Below are positions 45,909-58,514 of a DNA stretch of 64,000 bases, one piece after another; the stretch's first letter is position 1; each line of letters opens with the position of its first letter. The notes under the pieces are model-generated. The model saw nothing but the letters and a program-made list of their open reading frames with translations, was not told the origin of the DNA and searched no databases. Source of the stretch: CADEEN01 sp963783785 (GTDB taxonomy: Bacteria > Pseudomonadota > Gammaproteobacteria > Burkholderiales > Burkholderiaceae_C). Position numbers and translations under genes: made by a program. The DNA is taken from assembly GCA_963783785.1 (NCBI GenBank), contig CAWAOQ010000018.1, forward strand, positions 1 through 64,000, given 5' to 3'.

Positions 45909-48332
45909 TCAGGTATCGGTCGATGGTGCCAGTATCGGGCCGATGTCGCTGCGCGTCGCAGTGGCGGCACGTCGGCATCGTCGAGCGGACGGCCAGCGCC
46001 AGGCGCCGCAGCGGTCGCTCTGCAGCAGCGCGATGCCGCGCTCGGCGTAGCGCGCCGACCACGCCTGGCGCCGGATGCCCGAAGCGGTTGCGGTAGCCGG
46101 CCTGCAGCACCGCCACCGACGGCGCAGTGGCGTCGAGGAACTCGGCGCTCGAAGAGGTCTTGCTGCCGTGGTGCGGCACGACGAGCACGCTGCTGCGCAG
46201 CGCTGTCGGATCGCTGCGCACCATCCGCTGTTCCTGCTCGGCCTCGATGTCGCCGGTCAGCAGCACGCGATGGCCGCCGGCATCGGTGACCTGCAGCACG
46301 CAACTCAGCGCGTTGGGCTTCAGGCTCGGACGCTCATAGTCGGCAGCCAATGGGTGCAACACCGCGAAGTCCACGCCGTCCCATGACCAGCGCTGGCCGG
46401 CCTCGCAGCGGCTGTGCGGCACCGAGCCGGCACGCAGGGCATGCGAAGCTTCGAGCGAAGACGACAACGCGGCGACCGGCAATGCCGCCAGCAACGCGCC
46501 CGCACCACCGACGTGATCGGCATCGCGGTGGCTGAGCATCAACAGGTCGATGCGGCGCGTCGCCTCGGCGCGCAGCAAGGGCAACAGCACGCGCGTGCCG
46601 GCCTCGCTGTCGCGCGAGTACGCCGGCCCGGCGTCGTGCACCAGCAGGTGCTCGCGCGTGCGCACCAGCACCGCACTGCCCTGTCCGACGTCGACCACGG
46701 TGACCTGCATCGATCCGTCGGGCGGCCGTGGCGGCGCGGGCACCAGCAGCGGCAGCATCAGCGGCACGGCCAGCGCGCGCAGGCGCCACGGCAGCGGGGC
46801 CACCAGCAGCAGCGCACCCAGCAGCCCGGCCAGTTGAGCCCACTGGCGGTGCGACGCCGGCGGTCCAGACCGCCCACGGCCACGCCGCCAGCAGACCCAG
46901 CCCTTGCGCCATCGCCTGCACCAGCCACGCGCCGGCCTGCCACAGCGGCGGCACCAGCACACCGAGCAACGCCAGCGGCGTGATCAGCAGCGTGACCAGC
47001 GGAATCGCCACCAGGTTGGCGACGAAGCCGACCACCGAGACTTGCTGGAAGAACACCAGCGACAGCGGCGCCAGGCCCAGCGTGGCCACGAGCTGGGTGT
47101 GCAGGCCGTGGCGCAGCGCCTGCGCAACCGCCGGGCGCCGCCCGCTCGGCGCCGCATCGGCGTGCTGTGCCGGCGTCGAAGCCAGCAGCAGGCCGACGGC
47201 GACGAACGACAACCAGAAGCCCGGCTGAAGCAGCGCCCACGGGTCGATCACGGTCACCACCAGCGCAGCGGCCAGCAGGACCAGCGGCCACGGCCAGCGC
47301 ACGCCGACCGAGGCCAGCAGCGCGGCGCAGGCCAGCATCCACACCGTGCGCTGCGCCGGCACGCCCCAGCCGGCAAGCAGCGCATACAGCGCGGCACACC
47401 CGACGCCACCCCAGCGCGCGGCCACAGTGGCTGGCACGAGCAGCATCGCGCGCTCGCTGCGCCGCCACAGCGCACCGACCAGCGCGCCTGCCAGCCACGC
47501 GAACATCGTGACGTGCAGACCGCTGATGCTGACCAGATGCGCGATGCCGGTGGCGCGAAACAGCTCCCAGTCGCTGCGCTCGATCGCGGCCTGGTCACCG
47601 ACTGCCAGCGCCGCCAGCACGCCGGCGGCGCGCGGGTCGGCCACGCGCGACGCAATGGCGTCGCGCACTTGCTGGCGCCAGCGCTCGATGGCGTGGCCGG
47701 CGTTGTCGTGCACACGCGTGGCCGGCGTGCGCTCGGTGGCCCGCACATAGCCGGTGGCGCGGATGTCCTGCTCGAACAGCCACAGCTCGAAGTCGAAACC
47801 GTGGGGGTTCAGCGTGCCATGCGGCTGCTTCAGGCGCACCGTGAAACGCCAGCGCTGCCCCGCGCGCAGCGCCTCGAACGGTGCGGCGATCAGGCTGTCC
47901 TCGTGCCAGCCGCGGTACCAGCCGAGCGAAATGCGACCGGGCACCGCCGCACGGCTGCCGTCGTGCAGCGGCCTCTTCGACCTCGAACGTGAAGCGCACG
48001 CCGTCCGTCAGCTGCCGCGGCAACTCAGCGACGACGCCGGTGACGACGATGTCCTGGCCCTCGAGCGCGGCGGGCAAGGCATCGGCCAGCCGCAAGCCGG
48101 CGCGCAAGCCGGTGACGGCGAACAGCGCGCACGCCAAGGCGAGCAGCAACGCCGGCGCACGTGCGCGCGAACCCAACCTCGCCAGCACCAACAGGCAGGT
48201 GGCCAGTGCCAGCAACGCCGCGTACGCGCCAGGTGACCACAGCGCCGCCTGCTGCATCTGCAGCGCGGCCCCGGCGATGCCGGCCAGCGCGAACGCAGCC
48301 GCGCGCAGCCCCCACGCTTCTTGGCCTCCCAT
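45909..48332 (-). CDS. comEC: DNA internalisation competence protein ComEC/Rec2, about three frameshifts
   Basis: The inner-membrane channel for DNA uptake. Segment one (ATG 48332) holds the N-terminal helices and OB-like start. After a shift near 47965, segment two has the competence domain (VSISGLHVTMFAWLAGALVG, AGWGVPAQRTVWMLACAALL, VVGFVANLVAIPLV). After a shift near 46870, segment three has the metallo-beta-lactamase-like domain (VTVVDVGQGSAVLVRTREHL, LSHRDADHVGGAGAL, VLLTGDIEAEQEQR, VVPHHGSKTSSS). A third shift near 46065 leads to a stop at 45909. The total of about 805 residues is normal for ComEC. Confidence 0.83.
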
Positions 48333-48381
48333 GGTGCAGTGTAGGATCGCCGCGCTCGATCAACAGCCGCACCGCCACACC

Positions 48382-48846
48382 ATGACCACCGTCGCCGAAC
48401 GCCTGCAGTCCATGGGCATCAAGCTGCCGCCACTGGCGGTCCCGGCTGCCGCCTACGTGCCCTTCGTGCGCAGCGGCAACCTGGTCTTCATCTCGGGCCA
48501 CATCGCGAAGCAGGATGGCAAGCCCTGGGTCGGTCAACTCGGCCTGACGATGGCCACTGCGGAAGGCCAGGCCGCGGCCCGCGCGATCGCGATCGATCTG
48601 CTCGGCACGCTGTCCGCCGCGTGCGGCGGCGACCTCGGCCGCGTCCGGCGCATCGTCAAGGTCATGAGCCTGGTCAACAGCACGCCGACGTTCACCGAGC
48701 AGCACCTGGTGACCAACGGCTGTTCGCAACTGCTCGGCGAGGTCTTCGGGCCCGACATCGGCGCCCACGCCCGCAGTGCCTTCGGCGTGGCCCAGCTTCC
48801 GTTCGGTGCCTGCGTCGAGATCGAACTGATCGCGGAAATCGCATGA
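48382..48846 (+). CDS. RidA/YjgF-family protein
   Basis: A 154-residue RidA-type protein with the longer N-terminus of the YjgF-like subgroup: VPFVRSGNLVFISGHIAKQD, LTMATAEGQAAARAIAIDLL, RIVKVMSLVNSTPTFTEQH and a C-terminal ARSAFGVAQLPFGACVEIEL carrying the conserved Arg. These trimeric proteins hydrolyse reactive imines or enamines or act in related roles. It starts at ATG 48382, divergent from comEC, and overlaps dsbB by 4 bases. Confidence 0.9.
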   Translation: MTTVAERLQSMGIKLPPLAVPAAAYVPFVRSGNLVFISGHIAKQDGKPWVGQLGLTMATAEGQAAARAIAIDLLGTLSAACGGDLGRVRRIVKVMSLVNSTPTFTEQHLVTNGCSQLLGEVFGPDIGAHARSAFGVAQLPFGACVEIELIAEIA

Positions 48847-49351
48847 GCCAGGCGGACCGCATTCCGACCAGCGCGGTGCTGCTGGCGATCGCCACCGTGT
48901 CGCTCGGCGCCGTCGTCCTGGCGTTGGTGACGCAGCACGTGTTCGACATGCAGCCCTGCCCATGGTGCGTGCTGCAGCGGCTGGAGTTCGTCGTGATCGG
49001 CGCGGTCGCGCTGCTCGCGGTGGCGTCGCGGTCCGCGCGCGGCCTGCACGGCGCGGCCGTCGGCATCGTCGCGCTCGTCGGGTCGTCGGCATCGCCACGG
49101 CGCTGTGGCACTACTTCGTGGCCGCGGTGAGCACCTCGTGCGACCGCACGCTGGCCGACCAGATCATGGCCGCCACCGGCCTCGACGGGCTGCTGCCCGA
49201 GGTGTTCGAGGCCCGCGTGTCGTGCGCCGAGGCGTCGGTGACCCTGCTCGGCCTGCCCTATGTGTTCTGGAGCTTTGCGGTGTTCGTCGCGATCGAGGCG
49301 GTGGCGCTGTGGCTGCTGCTGCGAAAACCCGCTAGCGCAGGCTGGCGTTGA
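48843..49351 (+). CDS. dsbB: Disulfide bond formation protein DsbB, one frameshift
   Basis: An inner-membrane thiol oxidase that re-oxidises DsbA with quinone. The first Cys pair is in MQPCPWCVLQRLEFV, near residues 39-42. The frame breaks near 49082 in a GGG run (one missing G restores VGVVGIATALW). The next frame has the second pair: STSCDRTLADQIM, with RVSCAEASVTLLGLPYVFWS following. The joined length of about 169 residues is usual. ATG 48843 overlaps the ridA stop (ATGA); its end overlaps the convergent OFOR beta gene by 20 bases. Confidence 0.88.
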
Positions 49352-50387
49352 TCTTTTCCAGCGCTTGCGCGCCGGGGCACAGTTCGGCTTCGGCGAGGCG
49401 ATTCAATGGCGTGCTCGGGGTCTTGAGCGCGGCGTGAAGATCGGTGGCGCCCGGCTCGATGTACAGCAGCCCGGTCGCCACTTCGCCCCGCGCCCCCAGG
49501 CCTTGCACCAGGCCGAGTGCCGCAAGGCGGTCGGTGGGGTCGAAGTCGGCACGCAGCTTGCGCAGCCGCAGCACGGTGCCGTCGGCCTGCGGCAGATCGA
49601 TGGCGTCTCCGGGTGCGGGCGAGGCATTCACTTCCTTGGCCAGGTCGATGAAGTCGATGCGGGCCACGGCTTCGTTGTGTGCCCGCACGTGGTCGTAGCT
49701 GCGCGTGCTGCCGGCGTGGTTGTTGAACGCCACGCAGGGGCTGACGACGTCGATGAACGCCGCGCCATGGTGCCGGATGGCGCCCTCGATCAGCGGCACC
49801 AGCTGTGCCTTGTCGCCGGAAAAACCGCGCGCGACATAGGTCGCCCCGAGCTGCAGCGCCAGGGCCGCCAGATCGATCGGGTTGTCGGCGTTGCTGACCC
49901 CCTTCTTGCTCTTGCTGCCGCGGTCGGCCGTGGCCGAGAACTGACCCTTCGTCAGGCCATAGACACCGTTGTTCTCGACGATGTAGACCATGTTCACGCC
50001 GCGCCGCATCGCATGGGCGAACTGGCCGAGGCCGATCGACGCCGAGTCGCCGTCGCCCGAAACCCCCAGGTAGAGCAGTTCGCGGTTGGCCAGGTTGGCG
50101 CCGGTCAGCACGCTGGGCATGCGGCCGTGCACGGTGTTGAAGCCGTGGCTGGCGCCGAGGAAGTAGTCCGGCGTCTTCGAGCTGCAGCCGATGCCCGACA
50201 GCTTGGCGACCCGGTGCGGCTCGATGTCGAGCTGCCAGCAGGCCTGCACGATCGCCGCCGAGATCGAGTCGTGGCCGCAGCCGGCGCACAGCGTGCTGAT
50301 CTTGCCCTCGTAGTCGCGCCGCGTGTAGCCGACCCGGTTGGTCTCGAGGGTCGGGTGGTGCAGGCGCGGTTTGGCCAGAAAGGTCAT
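49332..50387 (-). CDS. 2-oxoacid:ferredoxin oxidoreductase, beta (TPP-binding) subunit
   Basis: A 351-residue thiamine-diphosphate-binding subunit. The [4Fe-4S] cysteines lie in STLCAGCGHDSIS and GIGCSSKTP; the TPP motif runs from GVSGDGDSASIGLGQ to VYIVENNGVYGLTKGQ. It resembles the KorB/2-oxoglutarate group with the TPDYFLG loop. The C-terminus is extended relative to KorB (about residues 290-351). ATG 50387 overlaps the stop of the alpha gene. Acts in the cytoplasm, transferring electrons from 2-oxoacid oxidation. Confidence 0.9.
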   Translation of the reverse strand: MTFLAKPRLHHPTLETNRVGYTRRDYEGKISTLCAGCGHDSISAAIVQACWQLDIEPHRVAKLSGIGCSSKTPDYFLGASHGFNTVHGRMPSVLTGANLANRELLYLGVSGDGDSASIGLGQFAHAMRRGVNMVYIVENNGVYGLTKGQFSATADRGSKSKKGVSNADNPIDLAALALQLGATYVARGFSGDKAQLVPLIEGAIRHHGAAFIDVVSPCVAFNNHAGSTRSYDHVRAHNEAVARIDFIDLAKEVNASPAPGDAIDLPQADGTVLRLRKLRADFDPTDRLAALGLVQGLGARGEVATGLLYIEPGATDLHAALKTPSTPLNRLAEAELCPGAQALEKINASLR

Positions 50388-52223
50388 TTGACTCTTTCCT
50401 TCGGCGCGGTGACTTCACGGTGCACATGCGCCGTGATCGACTGCGCGATGAAGCGTGCGGTGATCGGCGTGCCGTCGAAGTGCAGCGTGGCAACCAGCCG
50501 CTTCGGCGCCACACCCAGTTCGTTGACGAGCAGCGTGCGCATCTGCGCATCACGGTTCTGCTCGACGACGAACACCTCCGTCGTGTGCGGCGATGAATTC
50601 CCGCACGCTGTCGGCGAACGGGAATGCGCGCAGCCGCATCGCGTCGAGATGGATGCCGGCCTCGGCCAGTGTGTCGAGCGCCTCGTGCATCGCCGGGCTG
50701 GTGGAGCCGAAATACAGCACGCCCAGGCGCGTGCGGCGCGCCGCCGGGCGCACCTCGGGCGGCGGCACCAGCGTGGCCGCGGTCGCGAACTTCTTCAGCA
50801 GCCGCTCGACGTTGTAGAGGTAGTCGGGGCCGGCCTCCGAGTAGCGCGCATAGGGGTCGCGCGTCGTGCCGCGCGTGAAGTAGGCGCCCTTGGTCGGGTG
50901 GGTTGCCGGCAGCGTGCGCCACGGGATGCCGTCGCCATCGACGTCCTTGTAGCGGCCGAAGTCCCTGCCGGCCTCGAGTTCAGCGGCGCTCATCACCTTG
51001 CCGCGGTCATAGGCACGGCTGTCGTCCCACTCGAACGGCTCGCACAGGCGCTGGTTCATGCCGATGTCCAGGTCGGTCATCACGAACACCGGCGTCTGCA
51101 GTCGGTCGGCGAGGTCGAGCGCCGCCGCGGCATGGTCGAAGCACTCGCGCGGATCCTGCGGGAACAACAGCACGTGCTTGGTGTCGCCGTGCGAGGCGTA
51201 TGCGCAAGCCAGGATGTCGGCCTGCTGGGTGCGCGTGGGCATGCCGGTCGAGGGGCCACCGCGCTGCACGTTGATGATCGTCACCGGGATCTCGGCAAAG
51301 TAGGCCAGGCCGATGAACTCGGCCATCAGCGACACGCCGGGGCCCGAGGTCGCGGTGAAGGCGCGCGCGCCGTTCCAGCCCGCGCCGGTGACCATGCCGA
51401 TCGAGGCGATCTCGTCCTCGGCCTGGACGACGGCATAGCGGCGCTCGCCGCTGGCCGGGTCGACCCGCAGCTTCGCGCAGTACGACTGGAAGGCCTCGGC
51501 CAGCGACGAGCTCGGCGTGATCGGGTACCACGCGCAGACCGTGGCGCCGCCGTAGACGCAACCCAGCGCCGCGGCCGCGTTGCCGTCGATGAAGATGCGC
51601 TTGCCGACGCTGTCGCGGCGCTGGATCTGCAGCCCCACGGCGCAATGGGCGAGGTGCTCGCGGGCGAAGTCCAGCCCCAGGTGCAGCGCCTGGATGTTCG
51701 AGGCGAGCAGCTTCTCCTTGCCCTTGTACTGCTCCGAGAACAGCGCCTCGATCACCGCCGGCTCGATGCCCAGCAATTGCGCCAGCGCGCCGACGTAGAG
51801 GATGTTCTTGAACAGCTGGCGCTGGCGCGGATCGTCGTAGGTCGCGCTGCAGATCGCCGTCATCGGCATGCCGAGCGCGTGCACGTCAGCGCGCAATGCC
51901 GATGGCGGCAACGGCTTGGTGCTGTCGTAGAACAGGTAGCCGCCGGGTTCGAGTTCGCGCAGGTCCTGGTCCCAGGTCTGCGGATTCATCGCCACCATCA
52001 TGTCGATCCCGCCGCGGCGGCCGAGATGGCCCCGCTCGCTGACGCGCACCTCGTACCAGGTCGGCAGGCCCTGGATGTTGCTCGGGAAGATGTTGCGCGG
52101 GCTGACCGGCACGCCCATGCGCAGGATGGCTTTCGCGAACAGTTCGTTGGCCGAGGCCGAGCCCGAGCCGTTGACGTTGGCGAACTTGACGACGAAATCG
52201 TTGACGGCTTCGAGGCGTTTCAC
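50384..52223 (-). CDS. 2-oxoacid:ferredoxin oxidoreductase, fused gamma-alpha subunit, one frameshift
   Basis: The start is GTG 52223, inside the stop of the upstream gene. Residues about 1-190 are the gamma domain (VVKFANVNGSGSASANELFA, EVRVSERGHLGRRGG). The alpha domain follows (DGNAAAALGCVYGGATVCAW, YPITPSSSLAEAF, SGPGVSLMAEFIGLAYFAEI, NVQRGGPSTGMPTRTQQAD). Near 50580 the frame shifts and the next frame continues VFVVEQNRDAQMRTLLVNEL to the stop at 50384. The joined length of about 612 residues is typical of fused KorA. Confidence 0.87.
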
Positions 52224-54055
52224 TTCAGGGCCTCCATCATCCGGGGCGCGGTGACCTTGTCGCGACTCGCCGGGCCGGCGTGGGCCATCTGCAGCAGGAA
52301 CTTCTGCATGTCCCAGGCTCCGGTCGGGCAACGCTCGGCGCACAGGCCGCAGTGCAGGCACACGTCCTCGTCCTTGACCATCACGCGGCTGGTCTTGAGC
52401 GGATGGCTGACGTACAAGTCCTGCGCCAGGTGCTTCGCGGGGGCGCTCAGGCGCGTGCGCAGATCGTCCTCGTCGCCATTGGCGGTGAAGCTGATGCAGT
52501 CCATCGGGCAGATGTCGACGCAGGCGTCGCACTCGATGCACAGCTTGTCAGCGAACACCGTCTGCACATCGCAGTTCAGGCAGCGCTGCGTCTCCTTGAA
52601 CGCGGTGGCGGCGTCGAAGCCGAGTTCGACCTCGACCTTGATGCTGGCCAGCGCGATCTCGGCCTTGGTCCAGGGCACCTTGAAGCGCAGGTCGTCGCTG
52701 ACCGCGTTGTCGTAGATCCACTCGTGGATGCCCATCTTCTGCGAGATCAGGTTGACGTGCGGCTGCGGCCGATCGGTGATGTCCTCGCCGCTGAGCAGGC
52801 GGTCGATCGACACCGCCGCCTCGTGGCCGTGGGCCACCGCCCAGATGATGTTCTTCGGGCCGAACGCGGCATCGCCGCCGAAGAACACGCGCGGATGTGT
52901 CGATTGCATCGTCTCCGCCTCGAGCACCGGCAGGCCCCACTTGTCGAAGGCGATACCGCTGCTGCGCTCGATCCACGGAAAGGCGTTCTCCTGGCCGACC
53001 GCGATCAGCACCTCGTCGCACTCGAAGAACACCTCGGGCGCGCCGGTGGGCATGAGCTTGCGCCGGCCCTTCTTGTCGTAGACCGCCTCGACGATCTCGA
53101 AGGTCATGCCCTTGAGCAGCCCGTGCTCGTGCACGAAGGCCTTGGGCACGTGGCAGTTGACGATCGGGATGCCCTCGTGCATCGCGTCTTCCTTCTCCCA
53201 CGGCGAGGCCTTCATCTCGTCGAAGCCCGAGCGCACGACGACCTTGACGTCGCTGGCGCCCAGTCGCCGTGCCGAGCGGCAGCAGTCCATCGCGGTGTTG
53301 CCGCCGCCGAGGACGATCACGCGCGGCTTGACGCTGGCGACGTGGCCGAAACTGACCGAGGCCAGCCAGTCGATGCCGAGCTTGATGTGCTCGGCCGCCT
53401 CGTGCCGGCCCGGCAACTCGAGGTCGCGCCCGCGCGGCGCGCCGCAACCGACGAACACCGCGTCCCAGCCTTCGGCGAGCAGTTCGATCATCGAGGCAAC
53501 TCGCTCGCCGCCGCGGAACGTGACGTTGTCGCGCAGGATGTAGCCGCACTCCTCGTCGATCACGCTCTCGGGCAGCCTGAAACGCGGCACCTGCGTGCGC
53601 ATGAAGCCGCCGGGCTTGGCTTCGGCGTCGAACACCGTCACGTCGTAGCCGAGTGGCGCCAGGTCGCGCGCCACGGTCAACGAGGCCGGCCCGGCGCCGA
53701 CGCAGGCGACGCGTTTGCCGTTCTTCGGCCGCGCCTTCGGCAACCGTGCGGTGATGTCGTCCTTGTGGTCGGCGGCCACGCGCTTCAGGCGGCAGATGGC
53801 CACCGGCTCCGGCTTCGCGACGTTTTCCTCCTCGACACGGCCGCGCCGGCAGGCCGGCTCGCAGGGGCGGTCACAGGTCCGGCCGAGGATGCCCGGGAAG
53901 ACGTTGGACACCCAGTTGACCATGTAGGCATCGGAGTAGCGGCCCTGCCCGATCAGGCGGATGTACTCCGGCACGGGGGTGTGGGCCGGGCATGCCCACT
54001 GGCAATCCACGACCTTGTGGAAGTAGGCCGGATCGGCCACGTTGGTGGGGTGCAC
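52220..54055 (-). CDS. GltD-like NAD(P)H:ferredoxin oxidoreductase subunit with two C-terminal [4Fe-4S] clusters
   Basis: A 611-residue flavoprotein, first gene of the OFOR operon. The N-terminal GltD-type Fe-S region has CQWACPAHTPVPEYIRLI and GRTCDRPCEPACRRG. Two nucleotide-binding motifs follow, VACVGAGPASLTVARDL (FAD) and VIVLGGGNTAMDCCRSARRL (NAD(P)H). The C-terminus has two ferredoxin motifs, CIECDACVDICPMDC and CLHCGLCAERCPTGA. It would connect 2-oxoacid oxidation to NAD(P)+ without free ferredoxin, like the NADP+-linked 2-oxoglutarate oxidoreductase described in Azoarcus evansii. It is intact and overlaps the alpha gene by 4 bases. Confidence 0.88.
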   Translation of the reverse strand: MHPTNVADPAYFHKVVDCQWACPAHTPVPEYIRLIGQGRYSDAYMVNWVSNVFPGILGRTCDRPCEPACRRGRVEEENVAKPEPVAICRLKRVAADHKDDITARLPKARPKNGKRVACVGAGPASLTVARDLAPLGYDVTVFDAEAKPGGFMRTQVPRFRLPESVIDEECGYILRDNVTFRGGERVASMIELLAEGWDAVFVGCGAPRGRDLELPGRHEAAEHIKLGIDWLASVSFGHVASVKPRVIVLGGGNTAMDCCRSARRLGASDVKVVVRSGFDEMKASPWEKEDAMHEGIPIVNCHVPKAFVHEHGLLKGMTFEIVEAVYDKKGRRKLMPTGAPEVFFECDEVLIAVGQENAFPWIERSSGIAFDKWGLPVLEAETMQSTHPRVFFGGDAAFGPKNIIWAVAHGHEAAVSIDRLLSGEDITDRPQPHVNLISQKMGIHEWIYDNAVSDDLRFKVPWTKAEIALASIKVEVELGFDAATAFKETQRCLNCDVQTVFADKLCIECDACVDICPMDCISFTANGDEDDLRTRLSAPAKHLAQDLYVSHPLKTSRVMVKDEDVCLHCGLCAERCPTGAWDMQKFLLQMAHAGPASRDKVTAPRMMEALK

Positions 54056-54184
54056 GACTGCTGTCTCCTGCCGCGGTCAGGGGAACCGACCGCTGTGTCG
54101 CAGGCAGTCTAGGTCCGGCACGGCGCGGCGCGTACCGGGGCTTGCCAGTATGTTGCGGCGGCCCCTAATGCGGCCGTGACAAAC

Positions 54185-55141
54185 TCAGCCGAAGCTCAGC
54201 TTTTGCGCGATCACCAGTTCGTTCCAGCGCCGTCCTTCGGCGGCCATGAAGGCCTCGAACTCGGCCGGCGTGCTGCCCACCCACTCCAGCCCCTGCTGGG
54301 CCAGCGTCTGGCGCACCGCGGGCGGCGCCATCGCCTGCATCAGCGCGCCGTGCAACGCCTGCTGGCGCTCGGCCCCGATGCGCGCCGGCGCCAGGGCGCC
54401 GATCCAGGTCGACACGTCGAAATCCGGCACGCCGGCCTCGACCAGCGTCGGAATGTCGGGCGCGACCGAATAGCGGCGGGCGGAGGTCACGGCCAGCGCC
54501 TTGACGCGACCGCTCTTGACATGCGGGCCGATGGCCACCCAGCTGCCCATGAACAGCTGCACCTCGCCGTTCATCACCGCCTGCAGCGCCGGCACGCCGC
54601 CGCGGTACGGGATGTGCACGATGTGCGTGTGCGTCTTCATCTTGAACAGTTCGGCCGCCAGGTGGTTCAGCGTGCCCAGGCCGGCCGACGACACGTTCAG
54701 CGCGCCCGGCTTGCTCTTGGCCAGCGCGACGAATTCCTTGATGTTGCTGACCGGCAGGTCGGCCGGCACCGCGCACACCAGCGGAAAGCTGAGCAGGCGC
54801 GAGATCGGCGTGAAGTCGCGCAGCGTGTACGGCAGCTGCGGGTAGACCAGCGGATTGGTGACGTGCGAATCGAACACCAGCATCAGCATGTTCGGGTCGC
54901 CCGCCGCGCGGGCCACGCCGGCGGCCGCGATCGAGCCCGATGCGCCTGGGCGGTTCTCGACCACCACGGCCTGCTTCAACGTGCGCGGCAGGTGCTCGGC
55001 GAGCAACCGACCGGTGAGGTCGACCGAGCCGCCTGGCGGCACCGGCACGATCAATTGCAGCGGGCTGCCGCCGGATTGCGCCCGTGCGAGTGCGGGCACG
55101 CTCGATGCCAGGCCCAGGGCCAGCCACTGTCTGCGATCCAT
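54185..55141 (-). CDS. Bug-family (tripartite tricarboxylate transporter) binding protein
   Basis: A 318-residue periplasmic solute receptor. MDRRQWLALGLASSVPALARAQ is an export signal; the RR with a following WLAL makes Tat export possible. Hallmarks of the Bug family are PLQLIVPVPPGGSVDLTGRL, VVVENRPGASGSIAAAGVAR and the IPYRGGVPALQAVMNGEV segment. The ligand is unknown (typically carboxylates). No TctA/TctB membrane partner is adjacent, as is usual for the many orphan Bug proteins of Burkholderiales. Confidence 0.9.
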   Translation of the reverse strand: MDRRQWLALGLASSVPALARAQSGGSPLQLIVPVPPGGSVDLTGRLLAEHLPRTLKQAVVVENRPGASGSIAAAGVARAAGDPNMLMLVFDSHVTNPLVYPQLPYTLRDFTPISRLLSFPLVCAVPADLPVSNIKEFVALAKSKPGALNVSSAGLGTLNHLAAELFKMKTHTHIVHIPYRGGVPALQAVMNGEVQLFMGSWVAIGPHVKSGRVKALAVTSARRYSVAPDIPTLVEAGVPDFDVSTWIGALAPARIGAERQQALHGALMQAMAPPAVRQTLAQQGLEWVGSTPAEFEAFMAAEGRRWNELVIAQKLSFG

Positions 55142-55204
55142 CGATTTCCCCTCCAGATGCGTCGCCGAGTGTGCCTCAGGCGGGTGACACCCCGATGAAT
55201 GTCA

Positions 55205-57523
<2,319 letters not shown>

Positions 57524-57566
57524 GTCGGCATGAGCGGCCCGGGATGCGGGCGCGAAGGCGCGCAGT

Positions 57567-58514
57567 TTAGCGAGCGGCGCGCGCCAGCAGCAGCGGCATC
57601 AATGACTTCTCGACAAAGGCGGTCAGCCCGGCGCGGTTGAGGTGGTCGGTATCGAAGTACAGGCGCGGGTCGTCGATCGTGGCGGAGAAGTCGGCGTAGC
57701 GCGCGCCGTGGGTCGCCACCACGCGCGCCAGGGCCTCGTCGAAAGCCGCTTCGTCGGGCAACTGGCGCCGAAAGGCCGCCGGCAGCGGCATCTTGACGAT
57801 CGACACCTGCACACCGTGCTCGCGGGCCAGCGCCAGCAGCGCTGCGAATTCGTCGAGGTATTTGGCCAGCGTGCCGGGGGACGTGCCGTGCGGGTAGAGG
57901 TAGGCGATGCGCTTGGACGTGGCGCTGCTCGACGCCCGCCCGCTGCGCTCGAACTGCGCCTCGCCTTCCCAGACGTCGCGCTGGCAGCGCTCGCGGTTGT
58001 TGATCTTCGAGAAGCCGCTGGCGTAATCGAGCAGCGCCTGCGGCTCGATGCCCTCGTCGCGCACGTAGCGCGCGAGCTGCGCCGCGATGGCCGGATCCCA
58101 GGGCGTGCGCCGCAGCAGCTTGGCGTCGGCGAAACGCTCTTCGTTCCAGGTGCGCGAGTAGAACGCGAACGCGTCGACGACGTAGAGCAGCTCGCGCGTG
58201 CGGTGGCGCTGCAGGAAGTGCTCGAGCACGAAGCGGTTGTAGAGCGGCCCGGTGCCCGGTCCCGCGAGCTGCACGATGCGCTGCCCGCTGGCGCGCTCGA
58301 GGCCGGCGTTGAAGTCGTCGAAGTCCAGCGGCATCGCGTGCGATGCGCCGAGCACGACCCAGTCGACCGCCGGCTCGCGCAGTTGCGCGACCTTGAAGAG
58401 GGGATGGCTGCGGCCGTGCTGCACCAGCAACACCTCCGACGCGGTGTACAGCGCCGCGTAAAGGGCCAGGCCGATCGCGATGAACAGCAAGGCCGGTCGC
58501 AGCAGCGTCTTCAT
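57567..58514 (-). CDS. Membrane-anchored SGNH-like protein, AlgX/AlgJ- or DltD-like
   Basis: A 315-residue protein with one N-terminal membrane anchor (ALLFIAIGLALYAALYTASE) and an extracytoplasmic domain. SGNH-type features are the Ser in VVLGASHAMPLDFDD and the Asp-His pair in FDTDHLNRAGLTAFVEK at the end. Such proteins act with MBOAT acyltransferases to esterify extracellular polymers (alginate, D-alanylation). ATG 58514 overlaps the MBOAT stop (TGATG), so the two are translated together. Confidence 0.82.
   Translation of the reverse strand: MKTLLRPALLFIAIGLALYAALYTASEVLLVQHGRSHPLFKVAQLREPAVDWVVLGASHAMPLDFDDFNAGLERASGQRIVQLAGPGTGPLYNRFVLEHFLQRHRTRELLYVVDAFAFYSRTWNEERFADAKLLRRTPWDPAIAAQLARYVRDEGIEPQALLDYASGFSKINNRERCQRDVWEGEAQFERSGRASSSATSKRIAYLYPHGTSPGTLAKYLDEFAALLALAREHGVQVSIVKMPLPAAFRRQLPDEAAFDEALARVVATHGARYADFSATIDDPRLYFDTDHLNRAGLTAFVEKSLMPLLLARAAR

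Noticed and set aside
49260..52715. A 1,151-codon open frame on the plus strand
   Set aside because: It is antisense to the OFOR genes, which have strong motifs; the frame itself has none.
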